Below are positions 1 to 11,282 of a stretch of 64,000 nucleotides of DNA, one piece after another; position 1 is the stretch's first letter; every line of letters begins with the position of its first letter. The notes under the pieces were generated by a model. The model made no database searches, had not been told where the DNA came from, and worked only from the letters and a program-made list of their open reading frames with translations. Made by a program: the position numbers and the translations under genes. Source of the stretch: Tupaia tana (taxonomy: Eukaryota; Chordata; Mammalia; Scandentia; Tupaiidae); assembly GCA_026018925.1 (NCBI GenBank), contig JAKSZU010000025.1:25339696-25403695 (forward strand). Reading direction: 5' to 3'.

Positions 1-1630
1 TTATTTGGGCTTGCTTTTTTGTTAGAAGCCAGAGAGAAGATTAAGAAAGAGACCCAGATATGAGAGAAAGAAAGAAATAGGGAAATTATCTGATGTAATG
101 CTTCTGCTTTCTGCCCTAATAAATCAATAGTTGAGTGGTCAATACAGTAAAACATTCTTCAAGGAGTGCATTTCTTACCATTTCCCAAGAACAAAAAATC
201 CAAACAGAGTGTATTTCCAATTTACTCTTTGAATACTTTAAATAGTAAAAGACTTTGAACTTTGAAAGAAGTTCCACAATCCAATTCACTTTCATCATCA
301 TGCCCTATACTCACTTTTTAAACATTTCATTCTCAATGCTATTGTATTACAGTTCACAACAGAAATGTTTAATTCCCCCAAACACCTGTTTTTTTGCTCA
401 AACAAAACAAAAACCATCAATACAGTTCAAGTTCCATAAATCCTATCTACAATCCCCATTATTTTCATTGGGAAATAATAACAATTCCTGAACCTGAGAA
501 TTGAATACTTCATTCCACTTCTGTAAAGATTTTCATCAGCAAAACCCAGAGCACTCAAGTATACAATGATGAGATTAGAGTCTGCTAAAACTACTGTATT
601 GTTTGAGCTATCAGATAGTACTCATAGGACAATCTCTGTGTTCCAAAACCTAATGAAGTTATGGCCAGGGTATATGCAAATTAAACTCCGTTGAAAAAAA
701 ACTGCATTGTTCACATGATCAGAAACCTCATGTGGAAACGGATCATTTCTTTGGGTTGGGGGTAGCTAATTATTACTGGCAAAGGGAGGGTGGTATTCAG
801 AGAGGAAGTGCAGGTGAAGAAAACGGGCACCTGGAAAATGTAAAGCATCAGCAGAGATAAAAGGGGCACTCGACTACTGAGATGGAAAGACAGAAAAGCC
901 AAAGTCGCCCTAGCTTGTCTCCCAGCTGTAAAATCAGCCCAGGATCAGATGAAAAACATCATTAATTTCAATGTAATTAAATATCATTAATAAGATGCTC
1001 TGGAGTGTGTGTTGCTTAGAGATAACAGAAGCTCCTGGGCATGACCTATGGGGAGGCTGTTTCTCAGGGTCATGCTGGCTCGAGGCTTCCACGCAGAGCC
1101 AAGAAAGTAAAAGTTGTACACTTAGTTAACTTTGTTTATTGACTCCACGGCTCTTTCAACACCACTACCACCTCTAATAAAAAGGATCAGAAAAGATGGT
1201 GCATGGCAACCATAAAATTTATCTTCGTTGAATCAATAGAAGGGATTGCATTTCCTAAAGCCAACTCAAGCAACCAGTTCACCTTAGCGGAAACCCCTAT
1301 GGATAAGTACGTGGTAGGAATGCCTTTGTAAGTAGAAGGGCATCTTACAGAGGTTTCGTTTCTACTCTCGGCATATAAAATCACATATAAAGAAAAGAGC
1401 TCTGGATCGAGCTGTCATGGTGATATGCTCACATATGCCCAGAAGAGGTACTGATGACCATGAAGCTGCCCCTCTTCCTCCATGAATGTAATCTCAACTG
1501 TGTCTCCCTTGTGCTGGAGAGATGGACTCAGCATACGAGTCTGGACTGGAAGTGCAGGCACCATTACAATTTAGTACTGTGCTCTCTTTCTCTCTAATTT
1601 GAGCTCTCTCTCCATAAGTACATGAGTTCA
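1..1630. other. Unique AT-rich DNA, no gene or repeat recognised
   Basis: No open frame resembles a protein and I recognise no repeat here. Around 955-995 there is a dense run of ATTA/TAAT motifs in otherwise unique sequence, which could be a homeodomain-bound conserved element. That reading is only inference. Confidence 0.5.
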
Positions 1631-1639
1631 AGAAAATGA

Positions 1640-1960
1640 AATGTGCACATGATGCTACTACACTGTACTCTTTCCTCTGTCTGGAATATCGTTCCTCTCA
1701 TCTCTATTCTCACACCTCATTCCCTTCACAGTTCACTTACATCCAACAGATCCTTGGAGACACCACTCAAGTCACATCTCCTCACTCTCCAACTCTAATT
1801 GAGTTGCCCATCGTCTGCATTCTCTTGGAAGCCTGTGTGCCCCTCTGTGCCATCGCTGACTATGGCTACAGCAATATCTGATCACATGATGACTGCCACA
1901 CTAGACTAAGAGCTCAGCGATCTATGCCATTGGTGTCTTTATATCGTTAGCAGGAGAAAC
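1640..1960 (+). repeat. L2 LINE fragment, 3' part
   Basis: The text follows the sense 3' region of L2: a pyrimidine-rich stretch ending in the usual feature of a short-exon-like leucine/serine-rich pseudo-frame, then 'actagactaagagctc' near 1901. It is heavily decayed and ends just upstream of the first SINE. Confidence 0.55.
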
Positions 1961-2047
1961 ACTGAATGGCATCTGGAAGCTATTGAAGAAATAGGAAGGG
2001 AGGGAGAGGGGAAAAGGGAGAGGGAAATGAGAAGTAAGAAAGAATAA

Positions 2048-2308
2048 GATGGGCTAGAAGGTAGTATGGTGGTGATGATGCTGGATTCCCACATGGCCAA
2101 CTGTGGTTTGAGTCCTGGACCTAGATGCTTCAAAATAAAACCAGGCATGTGTGTGTGAATGCCCCAAATCTCAGGAGGAGAATAGAGGAGAAAGAATTGC
2201 AGTGTGGTTTTCTCCACTGAGAATGATTTCTCACTTTCCTTCTCACTGTCTCTGCCCCTCTCTAGTGAGCATGTGTCCTGTGGCAACAACCTTAAAAAAA
2301 TGAAGAAG
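2048..2308 (+). mobile_element. tRNA-derived SINE, family A (older copy)
   Basis: A tRNA-like head (from about 2051) is followed by the family A body (purine-rich 'aggagaatagaggagaaagaattgc' type core, then a pyrimidine-rich tract of TCTC/TGTC) and a short A-rich end. It is flanked by an 11-bp perfect target-site duplication, agaaagaataa, at 2037-2047 and 2309-2319. CpGs are mostly lost, so it is an older member. Confidence 0.85.
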
Positions 2309-2319
2309 AGAAAGAATAA

Positions 2320-3135
2320 ATGAAGAAGATATATGTGCAACATAAGTGCTTTTCAGTCCAGTGGTTCTCAATTTCCTCATCTGGAAAGTGATAGAGAAGC
2401 TACCTTTAATTTTGAAGAGTAACATTCAGTGATTCTGGACTTGAAATGACCTGACTGAGAACTAGCATCAGGCCAAAAAGAAGCAGTTAGAAAACACTGT
2501 AGATAAGAAGTAGGCTTTAAAAATAATCCAATCAGCAGAATGTATCTCCAAATATGTGCAGAGCTCTGAGCCACTGTCTTGAACAGTTGGGAAGTAGCAT
2601 GTTCAGCAGTGAAAAAAAATCTCCAGGGACTTGGCCAATATGAACCCACAGATGTTCCTTTTGAAGTCAGGTGATGAGTTTCTTTCATAGCCATGTTTAA
2701 CCAGAGTCCTCAGTTCACCTCTAGGGCACAGCCCACTCAGTGCCTGCACCCTTGGCCAGAAAGAGAGAGGAAGAGGAAAGGGGGGAAAAGGGAAGGAGAG
2801 AGAGAGATCTTCTAATGCTGAGAGTTTAATCTGAGAGTTAAACCCCTATTTAAGTATTCCAAGAGCTGGTGGTCTTTCTTTTTAAATATGAAAGCCATCA
2901 TTTGAAGTAATGTACCAAAGCAATCGATTAATTCACTATTTTCTGGCTTCTCTTCACTTACCATTCTTCTCTCAATGACAGAAGAGTCCTACCTCCATCC
3001 CTAGGAAGTGGCTATGGAGATGGAAAAGACTGTGGAATGTTTTGTGTCAAGGGCATTTTTTAAATTGCAGTTAGGGAGAGTGGGAGCCTATGAAGAAGAA
3101 ATAAATAATTTGTTGAGTTGACTCTGAAGCCAAAG
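2320..3135. other. Unique DNA with a purine-rich tract
   Basis: No gene is seen. 2760-2810 is a nearly pure purine run of GA/GGAA type. Around 2368-2400 there is a faint MIR-like 'cctcatctgga' match that is too short to call. Confidence 0.4.
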
Positions 3136-3139
3136 TGTT

Positions 3140-3290
3140 ATATACCGTGGCTCATTAATTTAGGGCCTCACGAGATCCCTTCCAGATACTATCAGCCTTT
3201 TACAAAGAGAAGCCAAAGGACTTCAAAATAACTTGTTTTAGTCATCCACCAAGTGAGTGACAGAAACAGGACTTGAGCCTAAGCTTTGGG
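3140..3290 (-). repeat. MIR SINE fragment
   Basis: On the plus strand the order is antisense MIR: a fragment like 'acaaagagaagccaaagg', then 'ccaagtgagtgacagaa' and 'aggacttgagccta', matching the reverse complement of the MIR core and tRNA-like head. Decayed. Confidence 0.6.
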
Positions 3291-3519
3291 TAGTGCAAGG
3301 CCATCAAACTTCCTCCCAATCCATGTCCCACCTGCTCAACCAGTGCTTCCCTGGCTGCTCCAGAACTTCCCGAATGGATCTATAAGGGGTAGAGACAACT
3401 ACAGTGAGGCACTGAGACTAAGGGAAGCCCTGTGGGAGAGTCTGGGCCCATTGTTTCCAATCACAAGAGGCTTTATCTGTTCGACCTAGTGCTCCAAACA
3501 AATACCATAGTTTTGTTTT

Positions 3520-3720
3520 TAAAGTTCATTAATTTATTTCTTCTGAGAGAGAGAGAGATCCCCAACAGGGTCCTCATGCCACAATCCACCTCCAATCCCA
3601 GCCAGCCCAGTTCACGAGCACATGTACACGTGCCACATGTGATAAGATTTGGACAACATGCTTGTCTTCTATCAACTTACACACATGATGGCCTAGTCAC
3701 ACAAAGTGACATAACTCAAT
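3520..3720 (-). mobile_element. tRNA-like SINE, family B
   Basis: Read on the minus strand, it has a tRNA-like 5' part, then 'gaggaccctgttgg' and a TC repeat ending in an AAATAAATTAA-type tail. The 'gaccctgttgg' block is shared with the copy near 6902, and the overall layout with the copy near 44812. It is distinct in body from family A. Confidence 0.6.
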
Positions 3721-3789
3721 AAACGTAATGCACAAGTATATGATCTCCACCTACACCTGCGTAGATTAACTCATGATGGACCTCTTCGA

Positions 3790-4015
3790 CTGAAGGCCTG
3801 CCCCTTCTTCCTTACCTGGAAAATCTCTGCAGGCTTCAAATACAACTGGGGTTTGGCAGGAAAGAGAAAGCCCCATGGTCTTTTCCTAAGGACCTTTGGC
3901 CCCTGGGTTAGGTCCTCACCACACTGGACTGTAATTTTCATGTTAGTATAGCTGCCTCACCCACTTACAGCACACAGGAGGCACTCAGTAAAGACACAAT
4001 GAGTAGATTTATAGA
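3790..4015 (+). repeat. L2 LINE fragment, 3' end
   Basis: The segment resembles the sense L2 3' end: 'cacactggactgtaa' near 3930 and then 'ggaggcactcagtaaa' near 3977, the usual end of L2. Confidence 0.6.
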
Positions 4016-4089
4016 ATACGGAGGGGCAAGTGCGTGTTTGTCACCTCAGCATCACCAACAGCTGGCTGAGGGGGAAACAACATACTGCC

Positions 4090-4274
4090 TCTGGGCCACA
4101 TCTGGCCTGTGGCCTGGTTTTTTTACAGCCAGAAAGCTTGGGATGATTTTTACATTTTTAAAGAGTTGTTAAAAAAATTAACAAGAATATGTGACAGAGA
4201 CCATATGTGGCTTGAAAAGCCTAAAATATTTACTATATCGGGCCCTTTATAGAAGAGTTTGCCAACCCTCAGTA
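4090..4274. mobile_element. Non-autonomous hAT-type DNA transposon remnant
   Basis: It opens with 'gggccacatctggcctgtgg' and closes with 'cctaaaatatttactat', 'gggccctttatagaa' and 'gtttgccaaccct', the layout of a common eutherian non-autonomous hAT family. The middle is rearranged or shortened. I do not assign a family name. Confidence 0.6.
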
Positions 4275-4419
4275 GGCAAATCCATGAATCAAGACTAATA
4301 GATTGATTTCATAAATATTCTATGCACAAGGAAGTTTTCTTCTCAACTCCAGCTCTCTATCTTTTACCCCATCTCTGTTTCTGGCCTTTGTTATACCATT
4401 GTCTCTATTGTTTCCGAAG

Positions 4420-5175
4420 AAGATGATATTTATTAACATTATTATCAAGTACAGCACATACATAAGAGAGACAAAAATCACAACTACAGAATTCTGAATT
4501 ATCACTGAGTGAGCACATTCATGTGATTACCACTCAGATCAAAAAACAGAAGCTTGGGCTGGCTGTGTGGCTCCGTGGTAACGCAAGGGAAGCGAGATCC
4601 CACATGCAACTGCAGGCTGAGTTCCCAGCCCAGTCAGCCAAAAACACAGCAGACATGCCCACGAGTGCCCAAGGTCCAGTGCGCTGGAGGCCTGGAGAAG
4701 GGCGATCGCGGTATGATTACACCGTGTAGAGGCTGCTTCTCTCTCCCCTCTCTTTCTCTTGTGTTTGCATGCACCATAACTTGAATGAAGAGAAACGGAA
4801 GAACTAGAAGCTCAACAACGTATCAAAAGCCTCCCACCCCTTCCAGACCATGACTCTTCTTCCTTCCAATTAACCGCATCCTTGCCTTCTAACTTTACAG
4901 ATCAGTTTTGCACTTAATAGACTGGATCTTTATACAAAAGGAATAATATGAAATACAACCATTTGTGGTTTCTGCTCAATATTAGGCTTGTGGCGTTTGT
5001 CCATTAGGGTCATGAGTGGCAGCACCTTGTTCATTTTATTGCTCTGTCGTACTTTATTGCCCTTTAATTTTAGTCTATTTTACTGCTAACAGACATTGGC
5101 ATTGTTGTTTATTCAGGGCTATTGTGAATGCTGCTGCCTTCAGTATTCTTCACAAGCATTCTGAAGACCTCTCTG
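4420..5175 (-). repeat. L1M-type LINE-1 3' UTR fragment, split by a SINE
   Basis: The plus strand reads as antisense old L1 3' UTR: 'gtgagcacattcatgtgatt' at 4508, 'ccaccccttccagacc' at 4834, then blocks up to 'attgtgaatgctgctgcc' near 5121. The L1 text stops at about 4543 and resumes at about 4798, so a SINE inserted into it. Confidence 0.65.
4544..4797 (+). mobile_element. tRNA-derived SINE, family C, inside L1M
   Basis: The head 'gggctggctgtgtggctccg' starts near 4556 and resembles the copy at 6660. The body has 'ggagaagggcgatcgcggta' followed by a TCTC tract. Flanks 'aacagaag' and 'aacggaag' are a plausible duplicated target. Confidence 0.65.
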
Positions 5176-5462
5176 TCCACTTTTACACCCAGCTGAGCAG
5201 CCCCATCAGCCCTACCTCAGCGCCTCACCTCCCACCAACCAGCTGCTTCTATAGTTACAGATTCCGTAGCCATCACAGTAGGCAGCATGATGTGAGAATA
5301 GGAGTACAGACTACGGACTCAACTACTCCAGTTTAATTCCAGATTCCCCATTAGAAGCTGTGATCTTGAGGGACCAGCAGGTGCCGTAATGGTCAAGGTG
5401 CTGGACCCACATGGCCTACTGCATTTTGTGTCTTGGACCCAGCAGCTTTAAAACACACTTGG

Positions 5463-5463
5463 C

Positions 5464-5501
<38 letters not shown>
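5463..5501. repeat. (GT)n microsatellite within a SINE
   Basis: An uninterrupted run of GT dinucleotides lies inside the family A body. It appears to have grown from the GT-rich segment found in all copies. Confidence 0.9.
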
Positions 5502-5633
5502 CCAAAATCCCAAGAGGAGCATGGAGGAGAAAGGATTGCACATGACCATCCCTCCAGGAAGTGATTTCACGCTTTCTGTCTCTCTGTCTCTCTCTCTATA
5601 GGGAACACACAAGCCCTATATCAAAAATCTCTC

Positions 5634-5865
5634 GAGAACCAGCAGTTAGCATAATGGCTATGTTGCTGGACTCCCACGTAGTCGACCGTGGTTCGTGTCC
5701 TGGACCCGGTGGCTTAAAACTCACGCCAGGCGCGTGTGCGTGCGTGCCCAAGATCCCGAGGGGAGAATGGAGGAGAAGGGATCGCTCGCTTTCTGTCTCT
5801 ATGTCTCTCTCTGTCTGTCTGGCAAGCGCATGCGCCCTATAGCGAAAACCTCAAAAAAAAAAAAC
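5634..5865 (+). mobile_element. tRNA-derived SINE, family A, inserted in another SINE
   Basis: Head from about 5635 with box A 'tagcataatgg' and box B 'ggttcgtgtcc'. The 12-bp TSD caaaaatctctc is perfect at 5622-5633 and 5866-5877. About 35 bp of the usual body, between 'gaagggat' and 'tcgctttctgtctc', is missing, so the copy has an internal deletion. Confidence 0.9.
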
Positions 5866-6035
5866 CAAAAATCTCTCACAAAAAATATTTTAAAAGCTAT
5901 GATCTTGAATAAACTACTTGATCTTCCTATGCCTTGAGTTCTATATCTGTAGGATCACGATAACAATTAATTTGAGTTAATTAATCTTTGTAAAACACTT
6001 AGAGTGATTTTTGGTAATAGTAAGTGTCATATGTG

Positions 6036-6221
6036 TGGTTTTTCAGAAATTAAATAACTACTTCAAAACAATTGCACTACATTTACAAAGGTGTCTTCAG
6101 CTTGAGCTGTTCACAGTGACACTAATTGACTATTGGAGGAATACAAAAAAATTTAACTCCTCAGAAATTGGAAATTAGAGTTAAGCAATGAAAAAAATTA
6201 CTATAGCTTCAAGGTTACTTT
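6036..6221. other. Short unique AT-rich stretch
   Basis: Nothing recognised between the split MIR and the next SINE. Confidence 0.4.
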
Positions 6222-6472
6222 TAAATTTATTTTAATTGTGAGAGAGCAATGCGTTTTTCAGAGAGAGAAAGAAAAACAGAGAGAGAAAAGAAGAAGGGAA
6301 ATCACTTTTCAGCGGGGTGTGGTCATGCCACAATCCCTTCTCCTCCACCTCTCCAATCTGCAGGCGTGCACATGTACCACCAGGCATGTTTTTTAAGCCA
6401 CCAGTGATGGGATTGAAACTTTGATCACTCATGTATGATCTCACTCTCCTCACAAAAGGTTACTGGACCAGC
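6222..6472 (-). mobile_element. tRNA-derived SINE, family C-like
   Basis: Antisense order: AT-rich tail, GAGAGA purine tract, 'tggtcatgccacaatccctt' near 6331, 'cttctcctccacctctcc', then a divergent head ending near 6472 with 'ggaccagccc'. Confidence 0.75.
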
Positions 6473-6659
6473 CCAGCTTCAAGTTTTTTGTCTAGGTATA
6501 TATTCTTATTAGCTTTACACTCAATACACAATGTAAAAATCAGCATCATTTAGGTGCTCAACACGAGCTTATTAAATAAAGGAATAAATAAAATATCATA
6601 CCAAGAAAAAGGAAACCAAAAAATTCTGATCATTGTAGTATCGAAATTAAGACCAGAGG

Positions 6660-6893
6660 GGCCAGCCCTGTAGCTCCGTGGTTGAGCACTATGGAGAGGG
6701 AATCAGGTCCCAGAAGAATCCTGGCCACAGAGGTTTTACAAACACACTACACATGTGCACATGATCCCAGGATCCTGAAGGGGCGGAGAAATGGAGGGAA
6801 AAGGATTGTGGTATGACTAGCCCCTTCTGGAAGCTTCTGTCATTCTCTATCTCACGTACATGCCCTCTGCAAAAATAAATAAATAAACAAATT
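6660..6893 (+). mobile_element. tRNA-derived SINE, family C
   Basis: The head 'ggggccagccctgtagctcc' has box A-like 'tagctccgtggt'. The body has 'aaaaggattgtggtatgact' at 6808, then a TC-rich part and an AAATAAATAAATAAAC tail. Confidence 0.8.
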
Positions 6894-6901
6894 TATAATT
6901 A

Positions 6902-7140
6902 GGAGCCAATTGGTGATGCAGTGGTAGCTCAAGGCTGTGAGGCCGACCCAGATTGCAGGGCAGGGGTAAAGGCCCCAAATGCAGATGTTCCCATGATTGA
7001 AGTATGGCTGGGATGGGGAACAGACTGTACCATCAAGACCCTGTTGGAGTACTCCTTTCCTCTGAAGGAAGGAAGGAAGGAAGGAAGGAAGGAAGGAAGG
7101 AAGGAAGGAAGGAAGGAAAAGAAAGAAAAGTTAAAAAAAA
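6902..7140 (+). mobile_element. tRNA-like SINE, family B, with (GGAA)n tail
   Basis: Head 'ggagccaattggtgatgcag' from 6902. The body lacks the family A 'ggagaatggaggagaagg' core and instead ends 'gaccctgttggag' at 7039, followed by a tetranucleotide tail. It sits 9 bp after the end of a family C copy, so two SINEs lie almost head to tail. Confidence 0.65.
7066..7120. repeat. (GGAA)n microsatellite
   Basis: About thirteen tandem copies of GGAA/AAGG at the end of the family B SINE, followed by an A-rich sequence. Confidence 0.95.
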
Positions 7141-7202
7141 TTAATGAATCAAGTTGACTTTCATTTAATCACAGTTTATTAAACTACTTAGGAAATACCT
7201 TT

Positions 7203-7482
7203 GGGACCACCAGATGGTATAATGGTTACCTCACTGGCCTCCCACATGGCCAGCTGGGGTTTGAATCCTGGACCTGGAGGCTTGAAACTCATGCCAGTCA
7301 CATGTGCCTGTGAACTTAAGACCCTAACAGGAGAATGGAGGATAAGGGATTGCAGTGTAGCCATACCCCCCAGAGGGTGGGTGATTTCTCAGTTTCTATC
7401 TCTCTGGCAAGCACACATGCCCTATAGCAAAAATCTCTATTAAAAAAATTTTTAAAAGAAAGACAGACAGACAGACAGACCA
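7203..7482 (+). mobile_element. tRNA-derived SINE, family A
   Basis: Head 'gggaccaccagatggtataa' at 7203 with box B-like 'ggtttgaatcc'. Full body with 'ccatacccccca', then 'gccctatagcaaaaatctct'. The tail changes into a (GACA)n tract at about 7459-7480. Confidence 0.85.
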
Positions 7483-10400
7483 ACCCTCTATTTCAAGTTA
7501 AAAACCAACTATGTCTTTACTAGGTCATGTTTTCAGTTCTGCACTGAACTCTGAAAGAACACAAAAGAAGTGTAATATGCCACATTTTCCCTTGAATGCT
7601 TGTAGTGTTGTTACACATGCATTCAACCTATAACCACTGGTTGTCTAATAAGTTCTAGGTGCCTCTAATGCAACACTTCTACATGTAAAATGATCAAATG
7701 TATGAAGAGAGCTACTCAGATACTAAAACAAGATTGCTTTTATTCCCAACCCAGGACAGAATGCTTTTTTGAAACCTCTCTCTCAGAGTTGCACAAGCTG
7801 AACTGGTACTCCAAAACCTCATTTTAATTAGATGTATGTTCCACATGGATAAAACACAATGTTCAAATCAAGGAATAAATGGGTCAATTTGGGGGCATGT
7901 TTATAAGATAAAATTTTCATTTCCATCAAATGTTTTTCCTAAGCCAATAGAAAACTTCATTTCCTTGAAGACTGATTCAAATCCAGCCTATTCGATAAGA
8001 GATACAACAGAAAATATCTGGTAAATGTGTAACAACTAGATCTTTGAAGAAAAGGGCTTGTTGTGTAATGTTCACCCACTTCCATGGGATGGCCATTCCA
8101 GGCATAGTGACTTCCACACCCCCAGGGAGATGTCTCTGAACTTGGAGTTGGAGAGGGCTGTGCACCACCTGCTCACAAGAGCCAATGCAAGCAGGTTCCA
8201 GAGCACCGTGGAGAGTAAGAGAAGAGAACTACTCATTTTCTTTGAAAAACGACTCATACTCCATGTCATAGTAGACCTGAAAATGAAGTTGTCCTACCCA
8301 TGCCCGGAGAAGAAAGGGTCATAAGACTGGTCAAATACGTTCTCTCTCCCAAGACTCTAAATCTTGAGTTGGGCACAAATAAAGAACAGCTGCTCGGGAA
8401 AAATAATCCCTAACAGTTCTTGTCATGCAGATCTAATTCCCACCCCAACTCTAGGCTAATCTGCTTATTTTATAGAAACCAAGGTCTTCCATTTTTTCGC
8501 ATGGTGAAATGAACTTTCTAATATTTTTTTCTAACATACCCAGAGTTAGTCTTTGACTTAAATAAGGATTTGGTATTTACTAGATTGTAATATTGTTTGT
8601 CCATTTAAATAGTTACTGTACAGTTCTCATCTTCCAAACTCATTTTGAGTTTCCGTTAGGGGAGACTGTAGTAGAACAAGTCAACTGTAATCGATTTACA
8701 AAGGCACAAGGTGACCCAACTTCTTCCCCACCTTTTCTCATTATGTCAACTAATTATATCTAATATTAATAGAGAATATTTGGGGTGATGAAGAAGTATT
8801 ATATTAGGGTAAAAGCTAAGCTGCTGTTACAAGGGGACTTAAAGCCATCTGGGGGCTTAAAGAAAACAAAACTCCGTTTCTCTGTTATGGAACAGTTCCA
8901 ACGCAGGCAATCTGAGTCAAGGAGCTGCTCTGCTCTACCTGGTCATTCCAATACCCTGGTTCCTACATCTGGCTATTCCACATTTCTTTAGGCATATCAT
9001 CATATGTGGGGTTGAAGCTGGGTTTCTATCATATCCATTTTCCAGCCAACAGGGAGTAGGTGGAGATTAGGCAGGAGGCATTAAAGGGGCATTCCAGGGG
9101 CAAGAAATTTGCCACGTGAAAGAACTGTCATCTACATTTCCATCTAAGGGCACGTTACTTGGAGTAGACAGAGAAAGCACTGCACTGGAAACTCTCCATT
9201 TTTCCCCACAAGAGGCTTTCAGAATCATGTTCTGATACTGTTTTTTTAAAACATGGACACAGATTACGAATGTCAAATGTGTTTCTGAAGATTAGCATAG
9301 AAATAATCCAACATTCTATGTTTTCTACATAATAAATTTCCAGGTCAGCAGTCATCACAGGGTGGGATAATACACTGGAACATCCTGGGCGTTTGTGAAA
9401 TAAATCACATGCAATGTGTTACTAATAATTGTCCAAGTATTGAAAGTGATATTTTGAAAAATTCTAGCCAGGGTAAGATTATTTCCACAGTAGTATTTCC
9501 TAAACTTCCATCCTTCAAGTAGTGCAAAGTGATGAGGTCCTATTGCAGGCTGAATATTATCAGTATTTTTCTCCTTACGTGCATTATTACTGCAGCATAT
9601 ATGCATTATTATGTGCTATGAGACATATTTGGTTTCTTAAAGCCTTTCCTTTAAATGGGTTCATTTCTTGACTTCAATAAATCTATTTAACACAAATGGA
9701 AAGTCAGTATCACTTGCCAAAATACAAGATAAACTTGAAATAAATAAATTTACCAGACAAAGTAAAGTATTAGCTAGAACAGTTGGTAACTGGGCATTGT
9801 GAGTCAGAGCTAATCTTTGCTCTGTTGATAAGGGAGATGGTAAAAGTTGGGGTGTTTTAAATAAACCCTAGTAGTAAACTGAGTCTTTGTCCTTGATGTT
9901 ATCTGAAGAATTGAAGGAGAATTTAAGTAGAATTATGTGACTATGTGCATCAGTGTGGTTTGATTCCTGTCTAAGAACTACCAAAACCACTCTTTGTGGA
10001 ACCCTGCCTAAGGAAAACACCACTTTTACTTATTTGCATATGGATAGATGTTTTTTGAGGGAGAGAGAAAGGGGGAAGGTTGCAGTTAGCTCATTGAGAA
10101 GTGCTAATAATTCTGCCAATGCTCCGGGCATTGAACGTCATCATTCTTGTGTTTCCAGGTGGTCGAGGGGTGAGGAAATGCTGTCCTAAATCCCAGCTAT
10201 TGTTTCAAAGCCATGAACTGGAAAGAAACTGTCCCAGAAGATCAGTCATCCGGGTACATGGACATGGAGTCTGAGCCACCTCTCCCATTCCGAAGCCATT
10301 TACTCGGACAAAATGACTTCCTGGCTTCAGAGGAGTCGTGTTTTCCAGGACCAGCTCTCTCCAGAATGTTTATTTCAGATGCTGCCACAAATGCTTTAAT

Positions 10401-10700
10401 CAATCAAACACTCCTCCACTGAAAGGAAGATGATTTGACTATCTGGTCTGCAAACCTAACCTATAATTATGCCGAGTATCTGACTGACTTTGATATTCCG
10501 AAACTTACACTGCACTCTAGGAAAATGATTTCCTTTCAGAGGCAGTCATGAAGCATGAAAATAGTTGTGGCAACCAGTCAGTCCCTTCAAGTGGCATCCA
10601 GTGCTGAAGCCATTGTGGCGATAGAGAGGGAAGATTTCAGAGCAATGGAATCTCATGGCCAAAGACTCCAAATGCACACCAGAGAGACCATGTCTTTTAT
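7483..10700. other. Mostly unique DNA, no gene recognised
   Basis: I see no SINE or LINE that I can name. The open frames at 8058-8324 (plus) and 8072-8269 (minus) overlap each other on opposite strands and show no known domain. They are probably chance frames in a GC-richer patch. 10045-10075 is a short purine-rich tract. No polyadenylation or splice pattern ties anything together. Confidence 0.5.
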
Positions 10701-10710
10701 TAGAGGTCAA

Positions 10711-10978
10711 TTTTTTTTTCTTTTTTTTTTTTCTTTTTTTTTTGGAGAGATTTTTGCTATAGGGTGCATGTGCTTGCCAAAAAGAGACAGAAAGTGAGAA
10801 ATCGTCCCCAAGGGGGATGGTCACGCTGCAATCCCTTCTTCTCCATTCTCTCAGGATCTTTGGCGCGCATGCATGCACACATGCCCGGTGTGAGTTTAAG
10901 CCACCAGGTCCAGGACTTGAATCACGGTCGACTACATGGGAGTCCAGCGATGTAGCCATTACACCAACTGCTGGTCCC
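10711..10978 (-). mobile_element. tRNA-derived SINE, family A
   Basis: It begins on the plus strand with a T-rich tail, then 'gctatagggtgcatg', the pyrimidine tract, 'gcaatcccttcttctccatt', and ends with the antisense head 'aactgctggtccc'. A 9-bp TSD, agaggtcaa, lies at 10702-10710 and 10979-10987. Confidence 0.9.
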
Positions 10979-11028
10979 AGAGGTCAAGCTTTAACTTATA
11001 TCTAGTTATCAGAATGAAACATAAATTT

Positions 11029-11282
11029 TTTTTGAGAGGTTTTCACTATAGGGCGCATGCGCTCGCCAGACAGAGAGAGACAGAGAGACAGAAAGCAAGA
11101 AATCACCCCCCGGGGGGGGATGGTCACGCCGCAATCTCTTCTCCTCCATTCTCCTCTCGGGATCTTGGGCACGCACGCACACGCGCCCGGAGTGAGTTTT
11201 AAGCCACCGGGTCTGGGTCGCGAACTGTGGTCGACTACGTAGGAGTCCAGCGACACAGCCATTACACTAACTGCTGGTTCCC
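11029..11282 (-). mobile_element. tRNA-derived SINE, family A (young, CpG-rich)
   Basis: Antisense copy with a short T tail and many intact CpGs ('gggcgcatgcgctcgccaga', 'acgcacgcacacgcgcccgg'). An 18-bp perfect TSD, agaatgaaacataaattt, lies at 11011-11028 and 11283-11300. This is one of the best-preserved insertions in the window. Confidence 0.95.

Larger units (their letters stand above)
5370..5893 (+). mobile_element. tRNA-derived SINE, family A, interrupted host copy
   Basis: The head begins near 5370 ('ggaccagcaggtgccgtaat'). The copy carries an internal (GT)n run at about 5467-5499 at the point where other copies have a GTGTGCGTGCGTGCCC block. Its tail 'caaaaatctctc' is split by the next SINE, and the remainder resumes at 5866. 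It inserted into a MIR. Confidence 0.85.
5290..6035 (+). repeat. MIR SINE split by two nested SINEs
   Basis: The left part (about 5290-5369) matches the MIR tRNA-like head and core start. The right part (5894 to about 6035) continues into the MIR core and tail. The break is flanked by a 15-bp duplication, aagctgtgatcttga at 5355-5369 and aagctatgatcttga at 5894-5908, with one mismatch. Confidence 0.7.

Noticed and set aside
7066..7120. Direct repeats as a CRISPR array
   Set aside because: They are tetranucleotide microsatellites without spacers, and the genome is mammalian.
8058..8324. 88-aa frame as a small gene
   Set aside because: A comparable frame lies antisense to it and the peptide matches nothing I recognise.
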